DNA of 64,000 nucleotides from Siphonodentalium dalli (lineage: Eukaryota > Mollusca > Scaphopoda > Gadilida > Siphonodentaliidae): NCBI GenBank assembly GCA_032622095.1, contig CP136063.1, forward strand, positions 39,034,106-39,098,105. Reading direction: 5' to 3'. Below the pieces are notes generated by a model. That model worked only from the letters and a program-made list of their open reading frames with translations. It was not told where the DNA came from and ran no database searches. This document shows positions 38,456-47,988 of the stretch, one piece after another (within the stretch, counting starts at the first letter, position 1; the number at the start of each line of letters is the position of its first letter). A program made the translations under genes and the position numbers.

Positions 38456-40735
38456 TTATTGGGATAAAGCAGTTTGTCTAAGTATAAAGCTTTCCTTAAT
38501 GAAATTGCTAATAATCTTAAGTGAGTGAATGTTTTCAGTTGACATGAGCCAATGAAATTTTTGCTGGTTACTCAGGTTTGAGAAATGTGTACACTGATAA
38601 CCTATTTCTTTATATAATTGTTTTCTTGAATTCTGATATCTTGAGCATTCTGTCAAAAAATGATATTCATTTTCAATTTTATTCTCATTGCATACTTTAC
38701 ATAATCGTAAAGACCGGGGTGGTTTTTTGTTTTTTGGTTTATGTCTGTCCATCTCTATCCTCAGGTTATGAGCACTAATTCTGAGTTGACACATAGCTTT
38801 TCTTGACTCATAGTTATCTAGATTTAAATATTCTTCTTTTCTAAATGTGTTTTTGTAAGTGAAATATGAGTCCAGTTTGCCCTCCCCATTTGTAAGATAT
38901 GAGTCACGAATAGAGTGCCATTCTTTCTTGAACATTTTATACATTTGTTTATCAGTAATTCTCAGAACTTGCTCGAGTGGGAGATTTAGAATGGCTTGTT
39001 CTCTCATTTTTAGGTTTTGCAATATTGAGGTCATGGTAGAATACCATGTGTTGATGCCCTTTTTATGACCTAACTGTGTTGCCCGAAAAGCCTCTTGCAA
39101 TAGGGGGTTGGCATTATGGTGAAGACGATGTAGATATGTAATGAGATATCTGACTATTTGAAAATACATTGGGAACCTTCCTAGCTCAGATTGAACTCCT
39201 ATATTGGGGCTTTTTTTGTTTACTCCCAGAATGAATCTACAAAATCTTATATGCGATCGGTCAGCAATGTTGTCCTCATATATTGTACTAAAAGGGTTCG
39301 CATTTGTACTAGCTCTTTGAACTGCCTTGTAGTTAGGGTTGTAACCTCCCCAGACTTCTACTCCATAGAGTAGAATTGGTTTGACGGTGTGATCGAATAG
39401 GTGTAACATGGTTTCAGGAGAGGCTCTAGAATTTGACATTATTTTACTTAATTTAAAAGATGCCTTAAGGGACCTGTTATAAATATCCTGCCTACCGTGT
39501 GTGAACAGACCGCTTGATTGAAAAATTAGACCCAGATATTTATATTTTTGGACACACTCAATTATACAATTGTTGTAAATGAAGTTTTGTTGGAGAAGAT
39601 GGCCACCTTTGTTAAAAATAATAATTTTTGTCTTAGCTGTGTTAAGAGTAAGGCACCAATCATTGCAATATTGTTCAAGTAATTGAAGCTTCTGTTGTAA
39701 GCCAGTTGCAGTATGTGACATAAGAATCAGATCATCTGCATACATTAGGCATTCAATTTCATTTTCAACTAGTTTTACCTTGTCTTTTGATGATGAGAGA
39801 TATGAAGGTAGGTCATTAACATATAGGTTGAACAGCAAGGGGCTTAATGTGTCCCCTTGTTTCACACCGATATTTGATGCGAAAGAGTTACTAATACATC
39901 CATTTACTTTTACAGATAATTCACCCTTTGAATACATGTTTTTTATTTTGTCGTAGAACTTCCCACTGATATTAGATTTTAAGAGTTTTATGAGTAAGCC
40001 CTGATGACTAACGGTATCAAAAGCTTTTCTTAAATCCACAAAACAGCAGAATAATTTCCCCCCTTTGTCACCCGTGTATTTATCTATGAGACTTTTCAGA
40101 ATGAACATGTGATCTGCTGTTCTGTAATTTTTTCTGAAACCGGCCTGACTGTCTGATAACATGTCATGTTGATCGAGGTATTTGGTTAACCGTGTGTTCA
40201 AAATCTTGTTAAATGCTTTCCCCAGACATGAATTTATAGTTATTCCTCTATAATTATTAGGATCTTTGGGGTCACCTTGTTTAAATATTGGTATGATATA
40301 CCCTTGGGTCCATTCTTTTGGATAAATTCCATTTGAGTATATTAGATTAAACAATTTGTGATATTGTTTGAGAAGATATGGTAGACTGACACCTATGATC
40401 TCATTTGATATGGAGTCTAACCCAACAGCTTTGTTGCTCTTGAGAGATTTGAGACTATTTTCAGTCTCCTCCATGGAGATACGAAAGTCGAGTTCTGAAA
40501 AAGTTTTTTCTCTTTCAAGATTTTCCAGGCATTCCGATAATTGTTTATTTCTGTCAGAGACAGATGGGTTTATTTGATTGAGGTTCTTAAAATAGGATGC
40601 CCAACTGTCCAGTTCAATATTGTTTTCCAACCTGGGTTCCTGGCTGCCTTCTTCATATTGAAGAGTTTTGAGTAGTTTCCAGTATTCATTGGGATTATTC
40701 TCTCTAAGATTATCGAGCTTCTGTAGGAGAAGCAA
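38456..40735 (-). CDS. LINE ORF2, reverse transcriptase part (frameshifted from the endonuclease)
   Basis: The open frame is 759 codons and begins without an ATG; the first in-frame Met is about residue 88. It is the RT of the LINE, which copies the element's RNA at the nicked target. Motifs in order: SNKAVGLDSIS (~100-110), NNYRGITI (~160), QAGFRKNYRT (~197-206), CFVDLRKAFDTVSHQGLL with the first catalytic Asp (~231-248), GVKQGDTLSPLLFNLYVNDL (~290-309), YADDLILM with the catalytic Asp pair (332-339), then a thumb segment with LYGVEVWGGYNP. Near residue 695 there is a CX2CX9HX4C zinc-knuckle-like motif. All catalytic residues are present. The frame joins the upstream endonuclease ORF at an A8 run (minus strand, 40,753-40,746). 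The frames would join if the run were one A longer, so this looks like a one-base deletion or a sequencing error in a homopolymer. Confidence 0.93.
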   Translation of the reverse strand: MLLLQKLDNLRENNPNEYWKLLKTLQYEEGSQEPRLENNIELDSWASYFKNLNQINPSVSDRNKQLSECLENLEREKTFSELDFRISMEETENSLKSLKSNKAVGLDSISNEIIGVSLPYLLKQYHKLFNLIYSNGIYPKEWTQGYIIPIFKQGDPKDPNNYRGITINSCLGKAFNKILNTRLTKYLDQHDMLSDSQAGFRKNYRTADHMFILKSLIDKYTGDKGGKLFCCFVDLRKAFDTVSHQGLLIKLLKSNISGKFYDKIKNMYSKGELSVKVNGCISNSFASNIGVKQGDTLSPLLFNLYVNDLPSYLSSSKDKVKLVENEIECLMYADDLILMSHTATGLQQKLQLLEQYCNDWCLTLNTAKTKIIIFNKGGHLLQQNFIYNNCIIECVQKYKYLGLIFQSSGLFTHGRQDIYNRSLKASFKLSKIMSNSRASPETMLHLFDHTVKPILLYGVEVWGGYNPNYKAVQRASTNANPFSTIYEDNIADRSHIRFCRFILGVNKKSPNIGVQSELGRFPMYFQIVRYLITYLHRLHHNANPLLQEAFRATQLGHKKGINTWYSTMTSILQNLKMREQAILNLPLEQVLRITDKQMYKMFKKEWHSIRDSYLTNGEGKLDSYFTYKNTFRKEEYLNLDNYESRKAMCQLRISAHNLRIEMDRHKPKNKKPPRSLRLCKVCNENKIENEYHFLTECSRYQNSRKQLYKEIGYQCTHFSNLSNQQKFHWLMSTENIHSLKIISNFIKESFILRQTALSQ

Positions 40736-42129
40736 TTTATATTTCTTTTTTTTACTCGGTGTATTTTTTTATACTGTCTGTAGGATTTGAAATAACTATC
40801 ACGTTTTGCCTTATTGAAGGGATTTGTTGACATGTCGTTGGCCTTATATTGTAATGTCTTGCGCCTATCTCTCAGTTCACCATCAAACCAATTATTTGTG
40901 CGTTTCCGATTGTGGTATTTGGAATTTTTGAACTTTAGTGATATGTTGGCTGCCTGAATTAAAATATTTTCTAGATCTACTGTTGCTTCGCCAATCTGCT
41001 CTGCGGAATAAGTTGATTGTTGAAATTTGTATATTTGTTTTTGGATATTCGGACAATGGAGTGCATGCTGGAATGCAGATTTGGAAGTGTTTGACCAGCT
41101 AAATTTGCCAGGGGCTGGTTTCTGATGATCGGTTGAATGTGATTTTGATTTGATTTTTCTGAATGTTGTAGATATAATACATTTAAGACTGCAATGACAG
41201 TCAGACATTGTAGGTTGGAATGGAGAGACCTGAAAATTTAAAATTTGGTCCATAAGCTCCCTTGAGGCTATCATATAATCCACAACACTCACACCGTTCG
41301 GCTTAAAGCAAGTGGGACTACCAATGGAGTCTCCAAAAATTCTACCATTTAATAATATTAAGCCTTGTGAAACACACATGTCTATCAGTTGTTTACCCTG
41401 TTTGTCACTGATTGGGTCAGAATTAGTTCTTATATTAATTTGACTTGAATTGTCTGTAAGATCAATCATTTGGTGATCATCATCATTTTCAACAATGTCA
41501 ACTCTGTTACCAGTTCGAGAGTTCAAGTCTCCACAAATCATAATGTGACCTTTCTTTGAATAAGTTTTCGTTATGTCCTCCTCTATTGAACTTAATACAT
41601 CATAATCGAGCCTACTCTCATAATGTGAATTTGCCGGGATGATGTAAGCTATGCAAATATATAAATCTTTTGTTAAATTGAAGAAATGTTTATCAAGTTG
41701 GAGCCATTGGTAGTCTACACTGGTGTTCTTCAAAAGGTGTACTCCTTTGGCTATGCTGGTACTTATTAAAATACCCAGGCCACCAAAGTATCTACCGTTT
41801 GAAGAAATATTCCGACATACTGGGAAATACTTGAAACCGTTTACAATAATACTTTCTTCGGGACCCACATGTGTTTCAGTTAGAAGAATGATATTGCAAT
41901 CATGAATATGTTGAAGGAAATATGGATCATTGTACTTTTTATATGATCCTGATGTTAAACCTCCAACATTCCATGATAGGATTTTCAGCTGATGAGTCAG
42001 CTTGTTGGAACAATTGTCACCTGCACTAGTAGTCCTGGCTGTATGGCCAGGTTGAGTAGGAACGTTGATGGCTCCTATTGTTTTGTGTGAAACCATTGTT
42101 TCTACTAGAGTAGCTTTGGTCATTTTCAT
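40570..42129 (-). CDS. LINE ORF2, APE-like endonuclease part
   Basis: The frame is 519 codons from an ATG that overlaps the end of ORF1 by 104 bp. Residues ~48-315 match the exonuclease-endonuclease-phosphatase fold used by LINEs to nick target DNA: LSWNVGG (Asn, ~51), LLTETHVG (Glu, ~85), AYIIPA (~161), ICGDLNSRTG (Asp/Asn, ~198-207), VVDYMIAS (Asp, ~282) and the terminal MSDCHCSL (~308). The last block normally reads SDH; here a Cys separates SD from His, which may be a family variant or a weakened active site. After the domain comes a basic linker (KSKSHS, NRKRTNNW). The final ~60 codons after the A8 run are out of frame with the RT and probably not native. Confidence 0.9.
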   Translation of the reverse strand: MKMTKATLVETMVSHKTIGAINVPTQPGHTARTTSAGDNCSNKLTHQLKILSWNVGGLTSGSYKKYNDPYFLQHIHDCNIILLTETHVGPEESIIVNGFKYFPVCRNISSNGRYFGGLGILISTSIAKGVHLLKNTSVDYQWLQLDKHFFNLTKDLYICIAYIIPANSHYESRLDYDVLSSIEEDITKTYSKKGHIMICGDLNSRTGNRVDIVENDDDHQMIDLTDNSSQINIRTNSDPISDKQGKQLIDMCVSQGLILLNGRIFGDSIGSPTCFKPNGVSVVDYMIASRELMDQILNFQVSPFQPTMSDCHCSLKCIISTTFRKIKSKSHSTDHQKPAPGKFSWSNTSKSAFQHALHCPNIQKQIYKFQQSTYSAEQIGEATVDLENILIQAANISLKFKNSKYHNRKRTNNWFDGELRDRRKTLQYKANDMSTNPFNKAKRDSYFKSYRQYKKIHRVKKRNINCFSYRSSIILERIIPMNTGNYSKLFNMKKAARNPGWKTILNWTVGHPILRTSIK

Positions 42130-43174
42130 TTATGTAGTTCCGTGGATTGCGGTTGTTGTTGTAGTTTGTCCATCCTTTGATTTGATGTTCATGCTGATGA
42201 GTATTGGTTGTGATGCCTAACTGTTTTTTTATTTTAATTGAAATATTAGTGGCGAGAACTATAGCGCCATGACCAGATAGATGGTACAAGTCATCTTGAT
42301 TTAAAAGTTGTTGTCTAGGTTGATCCCAGTCCCACATGTTTCGATGGTCCCATAGTGTAATTTCCTTTACATTTAGGAAGTCACGTTTCAGTGTTGCATT
42401 TACCACGTTGACATTGGCAAGATGTTTTTCGGAATCGCTTCTGGGAGTCGCTAAGGAAATTATTAATTTAGTTTTTGGCATTTTATTTTTTACTGATGAT
42501 GCCAATGCTCTCACTTTTGTTGCGCAACTTTCAGGATTCGATTTCAGGTCATTTGTGAGAGAATGTAAGACCAGAATATCTGGATAACTATTTTGGTCTT
42601 TGTCTTTGATTAGTTCGTTAAGTTCTTTTGCAGTCTCATCCAGTGTGTAAGCTTCTATTTTATGTAGGTCAAATCTCTGTGACATTTTCTTAGGGTCTAT
42701 TTTCCGAATGTTAGATGTGCCGATTAGGACAACTTTCGGCTTATGGGTGACAACTTTTCTGTTAGGCGATGATTTATTCTCTGTTACTAGTTTGCTCTGA
42801 CTATGGGAGGATAACGGTACATTTTTCCACGGTGAGGTACTTTTATTGTCCTCCTGTGTATGTAGTTTTAGCTGGATTATCTCATCTTCTTTGCACTTGA
42901 GTGTTGTCTTTAGTGACCGTATTCCTTCTTCCAATGTCTTTATCTCCTTGTATTGAGTATCGTTTTTAGAAATCAGCAGTTGTAAGTCACTGCGAATATT
43001 GTTAACCCCTGTGACGTGGGATGATTCCATCTGTTTTATGGAGTCTTTTTGCTGTTTTATAACTGTTTGCAGTGTTTCAGATTCTAATTCTGTCTCATAA
43101 CGTAGCTTTTGTAATTCGTGCTCCATATCTCTCTCGGCGTTGTTCCCTGAAGTAGATGTGAGGAGAGTCTGCAT
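42026..43174 (-). CDS. LINE ORF1, C-terminal part: coiled coil + SGNH hydrolase
   Basis: The frame is 382 codons. Residues ~15-105 are a long charged coiled coil (for example LQKLRYETELESETLQTVIK). Residues ~147-320 match an SGNH/GDSL-type hydrolase: VVLIGTSNIRKI (block I, nucleophile Ser at ~154), LVLHSLTNDL (block III, Asn ~208) and DLYHLSGHG (block V, Asp/His ~295-298). SGNH esterase-like domains are known in ORF1 proteins of CR1-related LINEs, where coiled coils support ORF1 multimers. The Ser/Asn/Asp-His set is intact. The C-terminal ~60 residues are rich in Asn, Tyr and basic residues, likely for RNA binding. The listed ATG is probably internal: upstream the frame stays open for at least ~20 codons, into the region where ORF1's N-terminal part is out of frame. 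Confidence 0.85.
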   Translation of the reverse strand: MQTLLTSTSGNNAERDMEHELQKLRYETELESETLQTVIKQQKDSIKQMESSHVTGVNNIRSDLQLLISKNDTQYKEIKTLEEGIRSLKTTLKCKEDEIIQLKLHTQEDNKSTSPWKNVPLSSHSQSKLVTENKSSPNRKVVTHKPKVVLIGTSNIRKIDPKKMSQRFDLHKIEAYTLDETAKELNELIKDKDQNSYPDILVLHSLTNDLKSNPESCATKVRALASSVKNKMPKTKLIISLATPRSDSEKHLANVNVVNATLKRDFLNVKEITLWDHRNMWDWDQPRQQLLNQDDLYHLSGHGAIVLATNISIKIKKQLGITTNTHQHEHQIKGWTNYNNNRNPRNYINENDQSYSSRNNGFTQNNRSHQRSYSTWPYSQDY

Positions 43175-43880
43175 CTTGTCTAATTTGTGTAATATGCAAT
43201 TTATGTTGGTACGGTGATCCTGTTGCTGTAATGTTTTGTTCGAGGGTTGTGAACATACTGGATTGGATCTCTGTTAATTTCCTCTCTATGTTATTCTTCA
43301 TTTCTTCCAAGTCAGAGTGATGTAGGACTTGTGCTGAATGAGATTGTAATTTATTTTGTTGAGAAGTTTGATGTTTTGCTTTTGAAAATTTAGTCTTTCT
43401 CTTGATGGTGTATAGTCCTGTTTTTCTAACAATAAGGGGTTTCTTCGGTTTCGGGGTAGCTCCAGGACTCATAGTTTGTTTACGGTATGTTTCGTTTGAA
43501 ATTTCTGAATTACTGTCGTCTGAGGTCGATGTGTAACTGGGATGATCTGGTATTTCTTCAAAGCCGTCAGACGAGTCGCTGTCATAAATGAAATTATGTT
43601 TGTGATCCGATTCATTTTCCACATAGTCTTCTGCAATGTTCAGTTCTTCAAATTCACTGCAGGACACAACAGCAGTTTTTGTGTGTATTTCCATATTTCC
43701 TTTCCCTGACAGTTGGAGTTTTTTGGCTTCAGCGTATGTGGTGCAGCCTTTGTAAATGGCAGATTTTACATTCAATACAAGGGGTCCACATACTGTCCAG
43801 TCAGTGAAAATACCGCTCACGCCATCCTTTCCATGAATTACCGAGTAAAACGCCTTCTTTGTATTTTTGCGAGTGTTCAT
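43095..43880 (-). CDS. LINE ORF1, N-terminal part: viroplasmin/RNase H1-N-like domain
   Basis: The frame is 261 codons from an ATG. Residues ~10-56 (FYSVIHGKDGVSGIFTDW, then CGPLVLNV..AIYKGCTTYAEAKKL) fit the small Cauli_VI/RNase H1 N-terminal fold. That fold binds RNA:DNA hybrid or dsRNA and typically has G.GIY..W..C and YK.F.T..EA. An acidic, Ser-rich linker follows (~85-135), then a basic Pro/Lys region (PKPKKPLIVRKTG). The last ~35 codons are out of frame with the coiled-coil part: a one-base indel near 43,230-43,240 would put EEMKNNIERKLTEIQSSM directly into the downstream coil. I infer one original ORF1 of about 610-620 codons. Confidence 0.8.
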   Translation of the reverse strand: MNTRKNTKKAFYSVIHGKDGVSGIFTDWTVCGPLVLNVKSAIYKGCTTYAEAKKLQLSGKGNMEIHTKTAVVSCSEFEELNIAEDYVENESDHKHNFIYDSDSSDGFEEIPDHPSYTSTSDDSNSEISNETYRKQTMSPGATPKPKKPLIVRKTGLYTIKRKTKFSKAKHQTSQQNKLQSHSAQVLHHSDLEEMKNNIERKLTEIQSSMFTTLEQNITATGSPYQHKLHITQIRQDADSPHIYFREQRRERYGARITKATL

Positions 43881-44665
43881 TGTTTGTTGTTGTTAATTGT
43901 TTATATCACGAAAATAGGAGATGTGTTTAATTGTACGTCGATTAGTTGTTGATCTCGACTATCTTGGATGGATAGATCTACAGCACCGCAATCATGGACA
44001 CTTACAGTATGTTGCCCATTCTTCTTTTTAGATATAGTTTAGTGTAATTTATAGATATAACTTTTTTGAAAAGATCGAAACAATTTTGGCGCCGTTCTTG
44101 GGTGTGTTCGATTGTCATGAATGCTGGCGAAATTGTTGTGTTCTGTGATCACTCTATCGTTGATTTAAGGTCCATGGTACTGTAATAATTTGCTTGATGT
44201 TGTCCTCGGTGTTGACGAAACTGGTTCGTGGGTGAGGTAGAAAATGAAATGCGCTTCAACTTTGACAAGTTCGAATACTTTTGCACCGCCTAGTCCCCGG
44301 CGCCTACTGTCGAAAAATTGCGATGTAAAACTCCAAATTGATTCATCGTGGTGTTGTTTGAAAAATCACTGTTGTTAAATCACACTATAATGATGCCGGT
44401 CATTTGGTAGGGACAGTTGAGAATTGAGTTGTTCAACTCGCCTAACAAATCAATGTATCTTCGGCATTCTGAACTCCTCGACCTGTGACCTCTGGACCAA
44501 TTTTCCCAGGATGCAATGCGAAAGCGGAGCGGAAGTCACGTGATTTTTAACCAATTTTTGTGCGCCGTTTTTCATCGCGTCGAAATTCTGTTTCATGGTA
44601 TTGTAAAAATTGATGACGTCATTCACGCCTAAACTTGAAAAGCAACAACGCGCCTGCGGCGCGTT
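43881..44665. other. LINE 5' leader and junction
   Basis: No ORF. This is probably the minus-strand LINE's 5' untranslated region up to an uncertain boundary. Just before the plus-strand RT relic there is a 9-bp-stem GC-rich hairpin (CAACGCGCC-TGC-GGCGCGTTG, 44,646-44,666). Confidence 0.4.
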
Positions 44666-45183
44666 GTGGTTGCTAATAATGTTGCACGCATATTATCCAA
44701 AATGATGGAATTCAACCACATTCCAGATCAAGCCAAATGCGGAATTATGATACCCCTTCATAAGAGAGGGAACAAAAGCAAGTTCGACAACTATCGTACC
44801 ATAACGTTACTCCCCGTATTGTATAAACTACTGGAAAAAATAATTTTACTTCGTATAGAATCCGCCACACCAGTGTTAATAAAAGTACACCCACTTCAGA
44901 ATGGCATCCAGAAAGGGGTAAGCAGCATGAACACGTCTTTCATGATCCATGAGAGCATCGCGTATTCCTTGGAAAATCATAGTCCCCTATTTTCATGTTT
45001 TCTTGACACTCGCAAAGCATTTGACACTGTTTGGATTAACGGGCTGCTCATAAATCTGTACGATAGAGGATTATCGGGTAAAATATGGCACATTTTTAAA
45101 GCTTTATTACTGAATACCAAGTGTGCAGTCCGCTTTAACAACCACATATCTAGATTGGTCGATACACAGCAAGGTAAAAACAA
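44666..45183 (+). pseudogene. LINE RT relic (fingers/palm, truncated before YADD)
   Basis: An open stretch of about 170 codons matches the N-terminal half of a non-LTR RT: KCGIMIPLHKRGNKSKFDNY, RTITLLPVLYKLLEK, QNGIQKG, FSCFLDTRKAFDTVWINGLL with the block-A Asp, and VDTQQG where the (V)QQGD block begins. It ends there; the following codons (KNKEEFS, stop) are not RT-like, and the YADD block is absent. It is a different family from the minus-strand LINE beside it, since it has DNYRTITLLP rather than NNYRGITINS. Confidence 0.85.
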
Positions 45184-45714
45184 GGAAGAATTCTCTTAGA
45201 CGCCACATCCGTCCAATCTCGCTACTCTCATCAAGGACGGCCTCGGACAATCGCCATTTCGACCGGTCACACGATCTCCAGTCATGTGATCCATACTCGG
45301 AAGAGATTGCACTTCGGCAGACATTTTTGTACAACAGCGAAACTTCTCTCGTCGATTCTCATCAAATGTAAGTAAACTGAGTAATGTTTTCAAACAACTT
45401 CGGTGCAGTCATCGACTAATGATATAATATGACCACGCGGATTGGTTCTTAGTTTCCCAATACGATTTAATTTGATTTACCAGCCACTTGAATCGGTGCA
45501 CATGGCTTTCGGCGTTTTCGACGTATTAGCCCCCACGACCCATTCAGCGATGGAAATGACAAACTTTTAACCTGAAGACACGGACTTCCCTTGTCCTATG
45601 TCTTCCTGAGTCAAATACGCACTCAAGGGTAGCGTGGTTCCATATCTTCATGATTTTACATATGATGTTTTTCATTCTTAACTTTTCACTTTTTATTCCA
45701 TCACCCAGGCCCCA
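45184..45714. other. no gene recognised
   Basis: Three overlapping short ORFs on both strands (45,107-45,393) have no family resemblance. The DNA is more GC-rich than its surroundings up to about 45,370. Confidence 0.4.
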
Positions 45715-46047
45715 TTTGGCAATGGTCATTGGACACTTTCATGTCGAAAATATACATGACACTGATTTAGTGCCTTCCTTTGTGAATTCCCCACCCAACA
45801 GTGTGCAACTTTACACAACTTCACTATTCTACGTTAAATTGTTTTCGTTCTGAAAGGGGCACTTTTCTTGGTCGCACTAAATCCATTTTTGTAATGCCAA
45901 TTTGAGACTTTCTGGTAAAAACATCAATAACGCTGATTTTATGCCTTCGTTTGTGACTTTCCCAGCCAGCGGTGTGCCTCTTTTCACAATTTTTTGATTG
46001 TATGTTACCTTTTTTTTATTCTAAATGGTGCACTCTTCTCGGTGACA

Positions 46048-46125
46048 CCTAGATCATGCCATGATTCTCTACTCTGGCTAACGCCGTAGCATTAGCCAAA
46101 GTACAGGTTCATGGCATGATCTAGG
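46048..46125. repeat. 78-bp nested hairpin, copy 1
   Basis: A 17-bp perfect inverted repeat (CCTAGATCATGCCATGA / TCATGGCATGATCTAGG) encloses a second inverted repeat, GGCTAACGCCGTAGCATTAGCC. The DNA or its transcript could fold into a stem with an internal stem. It lies within the 365-bp tandem repeat. Confidence 0.85.
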
Positions 46126-46414
46126 TAATCCCGAATACAATTTTGCGACGCCAATTTGAGACTTTCTGGTTAAAATTATCAATAACGCTGATTCTACGTT
46201 AAATTGTTTTCGTTCTGAAAGGGGAACGTTTCTTGGTCGCACTAAATCCAATTTTGTAATGCCAATTTGAGACTTTCTGGTAAAAATATCAATAACGCTG
46301 ATTTTATGCCTTCGTGTGTGACTTCCCCATCCAACGGTGTGCCTCTTTCCACAATTTTGTGATTGTATGTTGCATTTTTTTCATTCTAAATGGTGCACTT
46401 TTCTCGGTGACACC

Positions 46415-46486
46415 AGATCATGATATGATCCTCTGCTCTGGCTAACGCCGTAGCGTTAGCCAAAGTACAGGTTCATGGTATGATCT
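46415..46486. repeat. 72-bp nested hairpin, copy 2
   Basis: Paralogue of the hairpin at 46,048. Outer arms AGATCATGATATGAT / TCATGGTATGATCT are imperfect. The inner stem GGCTAAC..GTTAGCC is perfect here where copy 1 has a mismatch. Confidence 0.8.
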
Positions 46487-46640
46487 TAAGGTAACACCAA
46501 ATACAATTTTGCGATGCCAATTTGAGACTTTCTGGTAGAAAATATCAATAGCGCTGATTTTAAGCCTTTGTGTCTGACTTCCCTATCCAACGGTGTGCCT
46601 CTTGGCACAATTTTGCGATTGGGCCTTACATTTTTTTCAT

Positions 46641-47988
46641 TTAAAATCACATGTGGACTTTATTCTTTCTTATTATTGCCACAAATTTTGTATCGCATTG
46701 GAGCGTCAATACTGATTTAGACTCATGATCATAATGCATTCACATATTTTGAAAGATGTGTGTACACAACTTTTGGACAATTCATTGACATGTTTTCCTT
46801 TCTCAAATCAAAATCAATATTATAATGTGAATTATGAGTAGAGCCTGGTTGAAATGCTACTGTGTGGCGAGTCACACTCGTCTTCGAGCTACTGTTGTCC
46901 TAATTCCATATATGTGTGGTGTTATTAATGATTTGTATTGTGCAGAGGTGAAAATATGCTCGTAAACCTCCACAGTAAAACATTTTACACCAAGCTCTCA
47001 TCATAAATGATAAGCATTAATTGTTTTTAGTCAAATGTGAAGGACTTAATGTTGGTCCATAAAATTTGCAAACATCAGCGCTGTCTTTTTCTCAAATCGC
47101 TCGGATTAACCAAACACTGTGAAAATGACAACTTTATAAAAAATAGCCTGTACACTTTTGTGACAGCATCAGTTTGACCTACCAGCATCATAGAAATTCA
47201 GCAGGACCGACCAACATCATAGCAGCCTAGCAGGACTCTTGACCAGGGGTGAGTGTTATTTGTTTGTGTGGTCTTTTGTTGGTTTCATAATCCTGAGAGA
47301 AAAAGCAATGCATTCTGTTGGAAGTAATTGGAATGCAACTGGTGCCAATGATTCCATACAATTTGAATCAGGACGCGCGATATTGAATCAAATCAGATGA
47401 AAGATTCTGAATCACATCGAATTGGTCCGCATGGCCCTAATTGTAAACAAACGAATACAATAATGTACATGCAATGGATTAAAGTGATGTGAAACACTCC
47501 CGTAGGGTGATCCAATAGAAATGGAGAATAATCGTGCTCAAAGTTGTTCTTTTTACGAATATTAATCCTAATTGCCAACACGTCATTCTGATATATTAAT
47601 TAAATGCCCTGACTCTGGATGGCGAAATCATTTGTGTTAGTTTGTTGCATCCCGAATTCAGATGTAAATATTTACAATTGAGCGTTGTTTTGACGACGTT
47701 TTCTCATGAATGGTATGGTCGATTTCTTTGAAAATATCGACGATGTTAGTAGAATGCTACATTCTCCAGGTTGGCATAACACCTGAATACCAACTTATCA
47801 GCTTCAAGAACTCGAACAAGTCCATAATATGTCTTTAAGGTAATAATACATGTACATACATGTACCAACATGCATTTATTCTGCTGTATTCAATGTAAGT
47901 GATGCTAACAATTATGGCATTGTCATTCGTTCAGGGAGATGGCAGTCTGGATGATTTATTTCTGCATTTTCGTTCATAGTAACACCTC
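46641..47988. other. no gene recognised
   Basis: Only short ORFs without family resemblance. The stretch contains a short direct repeat around ACCAGCATCATAG / ACCAACATCATAG (about 47,180-47,225) and ACATGTACATAC palindromes near 47,850. Confidence 0.4.

Larger units (their letters stand above)
37940..44640 (-). mobile_element. near full-length APE-type LINE (non-LTR retrotransposon)
   Basis: Reading on the minus strand, a 5' leader of up to ~750 bp is followed by ORF1 (43,880 to 42,026), ORF2 (42,129 to 38,456, overlapping ORF1) and a ~500-bp 3' UTR with an A22 tract at 38,172-38,151. The 3' end is near AAATAAACTCTACTCTACTA at about 37,957-37,938, a short-repeat tail typical of many animal LINEs. 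ORF2 has an APE-like endonuclease and RT but no RNase H that I can see. ORF1 carries a viroplasmin/RNase H1-N-like domain and an SGNH hydrolase. Both ORFs are interrupted by apparent single-base changes. The 5' boundary is estimated, and no target-site duplication could be identified. The exact clade within the Jockey/CR1/I group is not assigned. Confidence 0.9.
45715..46640 (+). repeat. tandem repeat, ~365-bp period with two alternating sub-blocks
   Basis: TTCTGAAAGGGG followed by TTTCTTGGTCGCACTAAATC occurs at about 45,849 and 46,214, 365 bp apart. GCCAATTTGAGACTTTCTGG occurs at about 45,895, 46,150, 46,261 and 46,516, so spacing alternates about 255/111/255. A diverged half-copy precedes (45,760-45,850), sharing the GTGCCTTC..TTTGTGA..CCCA layout. 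Non-coding. Confidence 0.8.

Noticed and set aside
46048-46125. attC-like integron recombination site
   Set aside because: Nested stems superficially resemble one, but there is no integrase, no cassette ORFs and a eukaryotic context.
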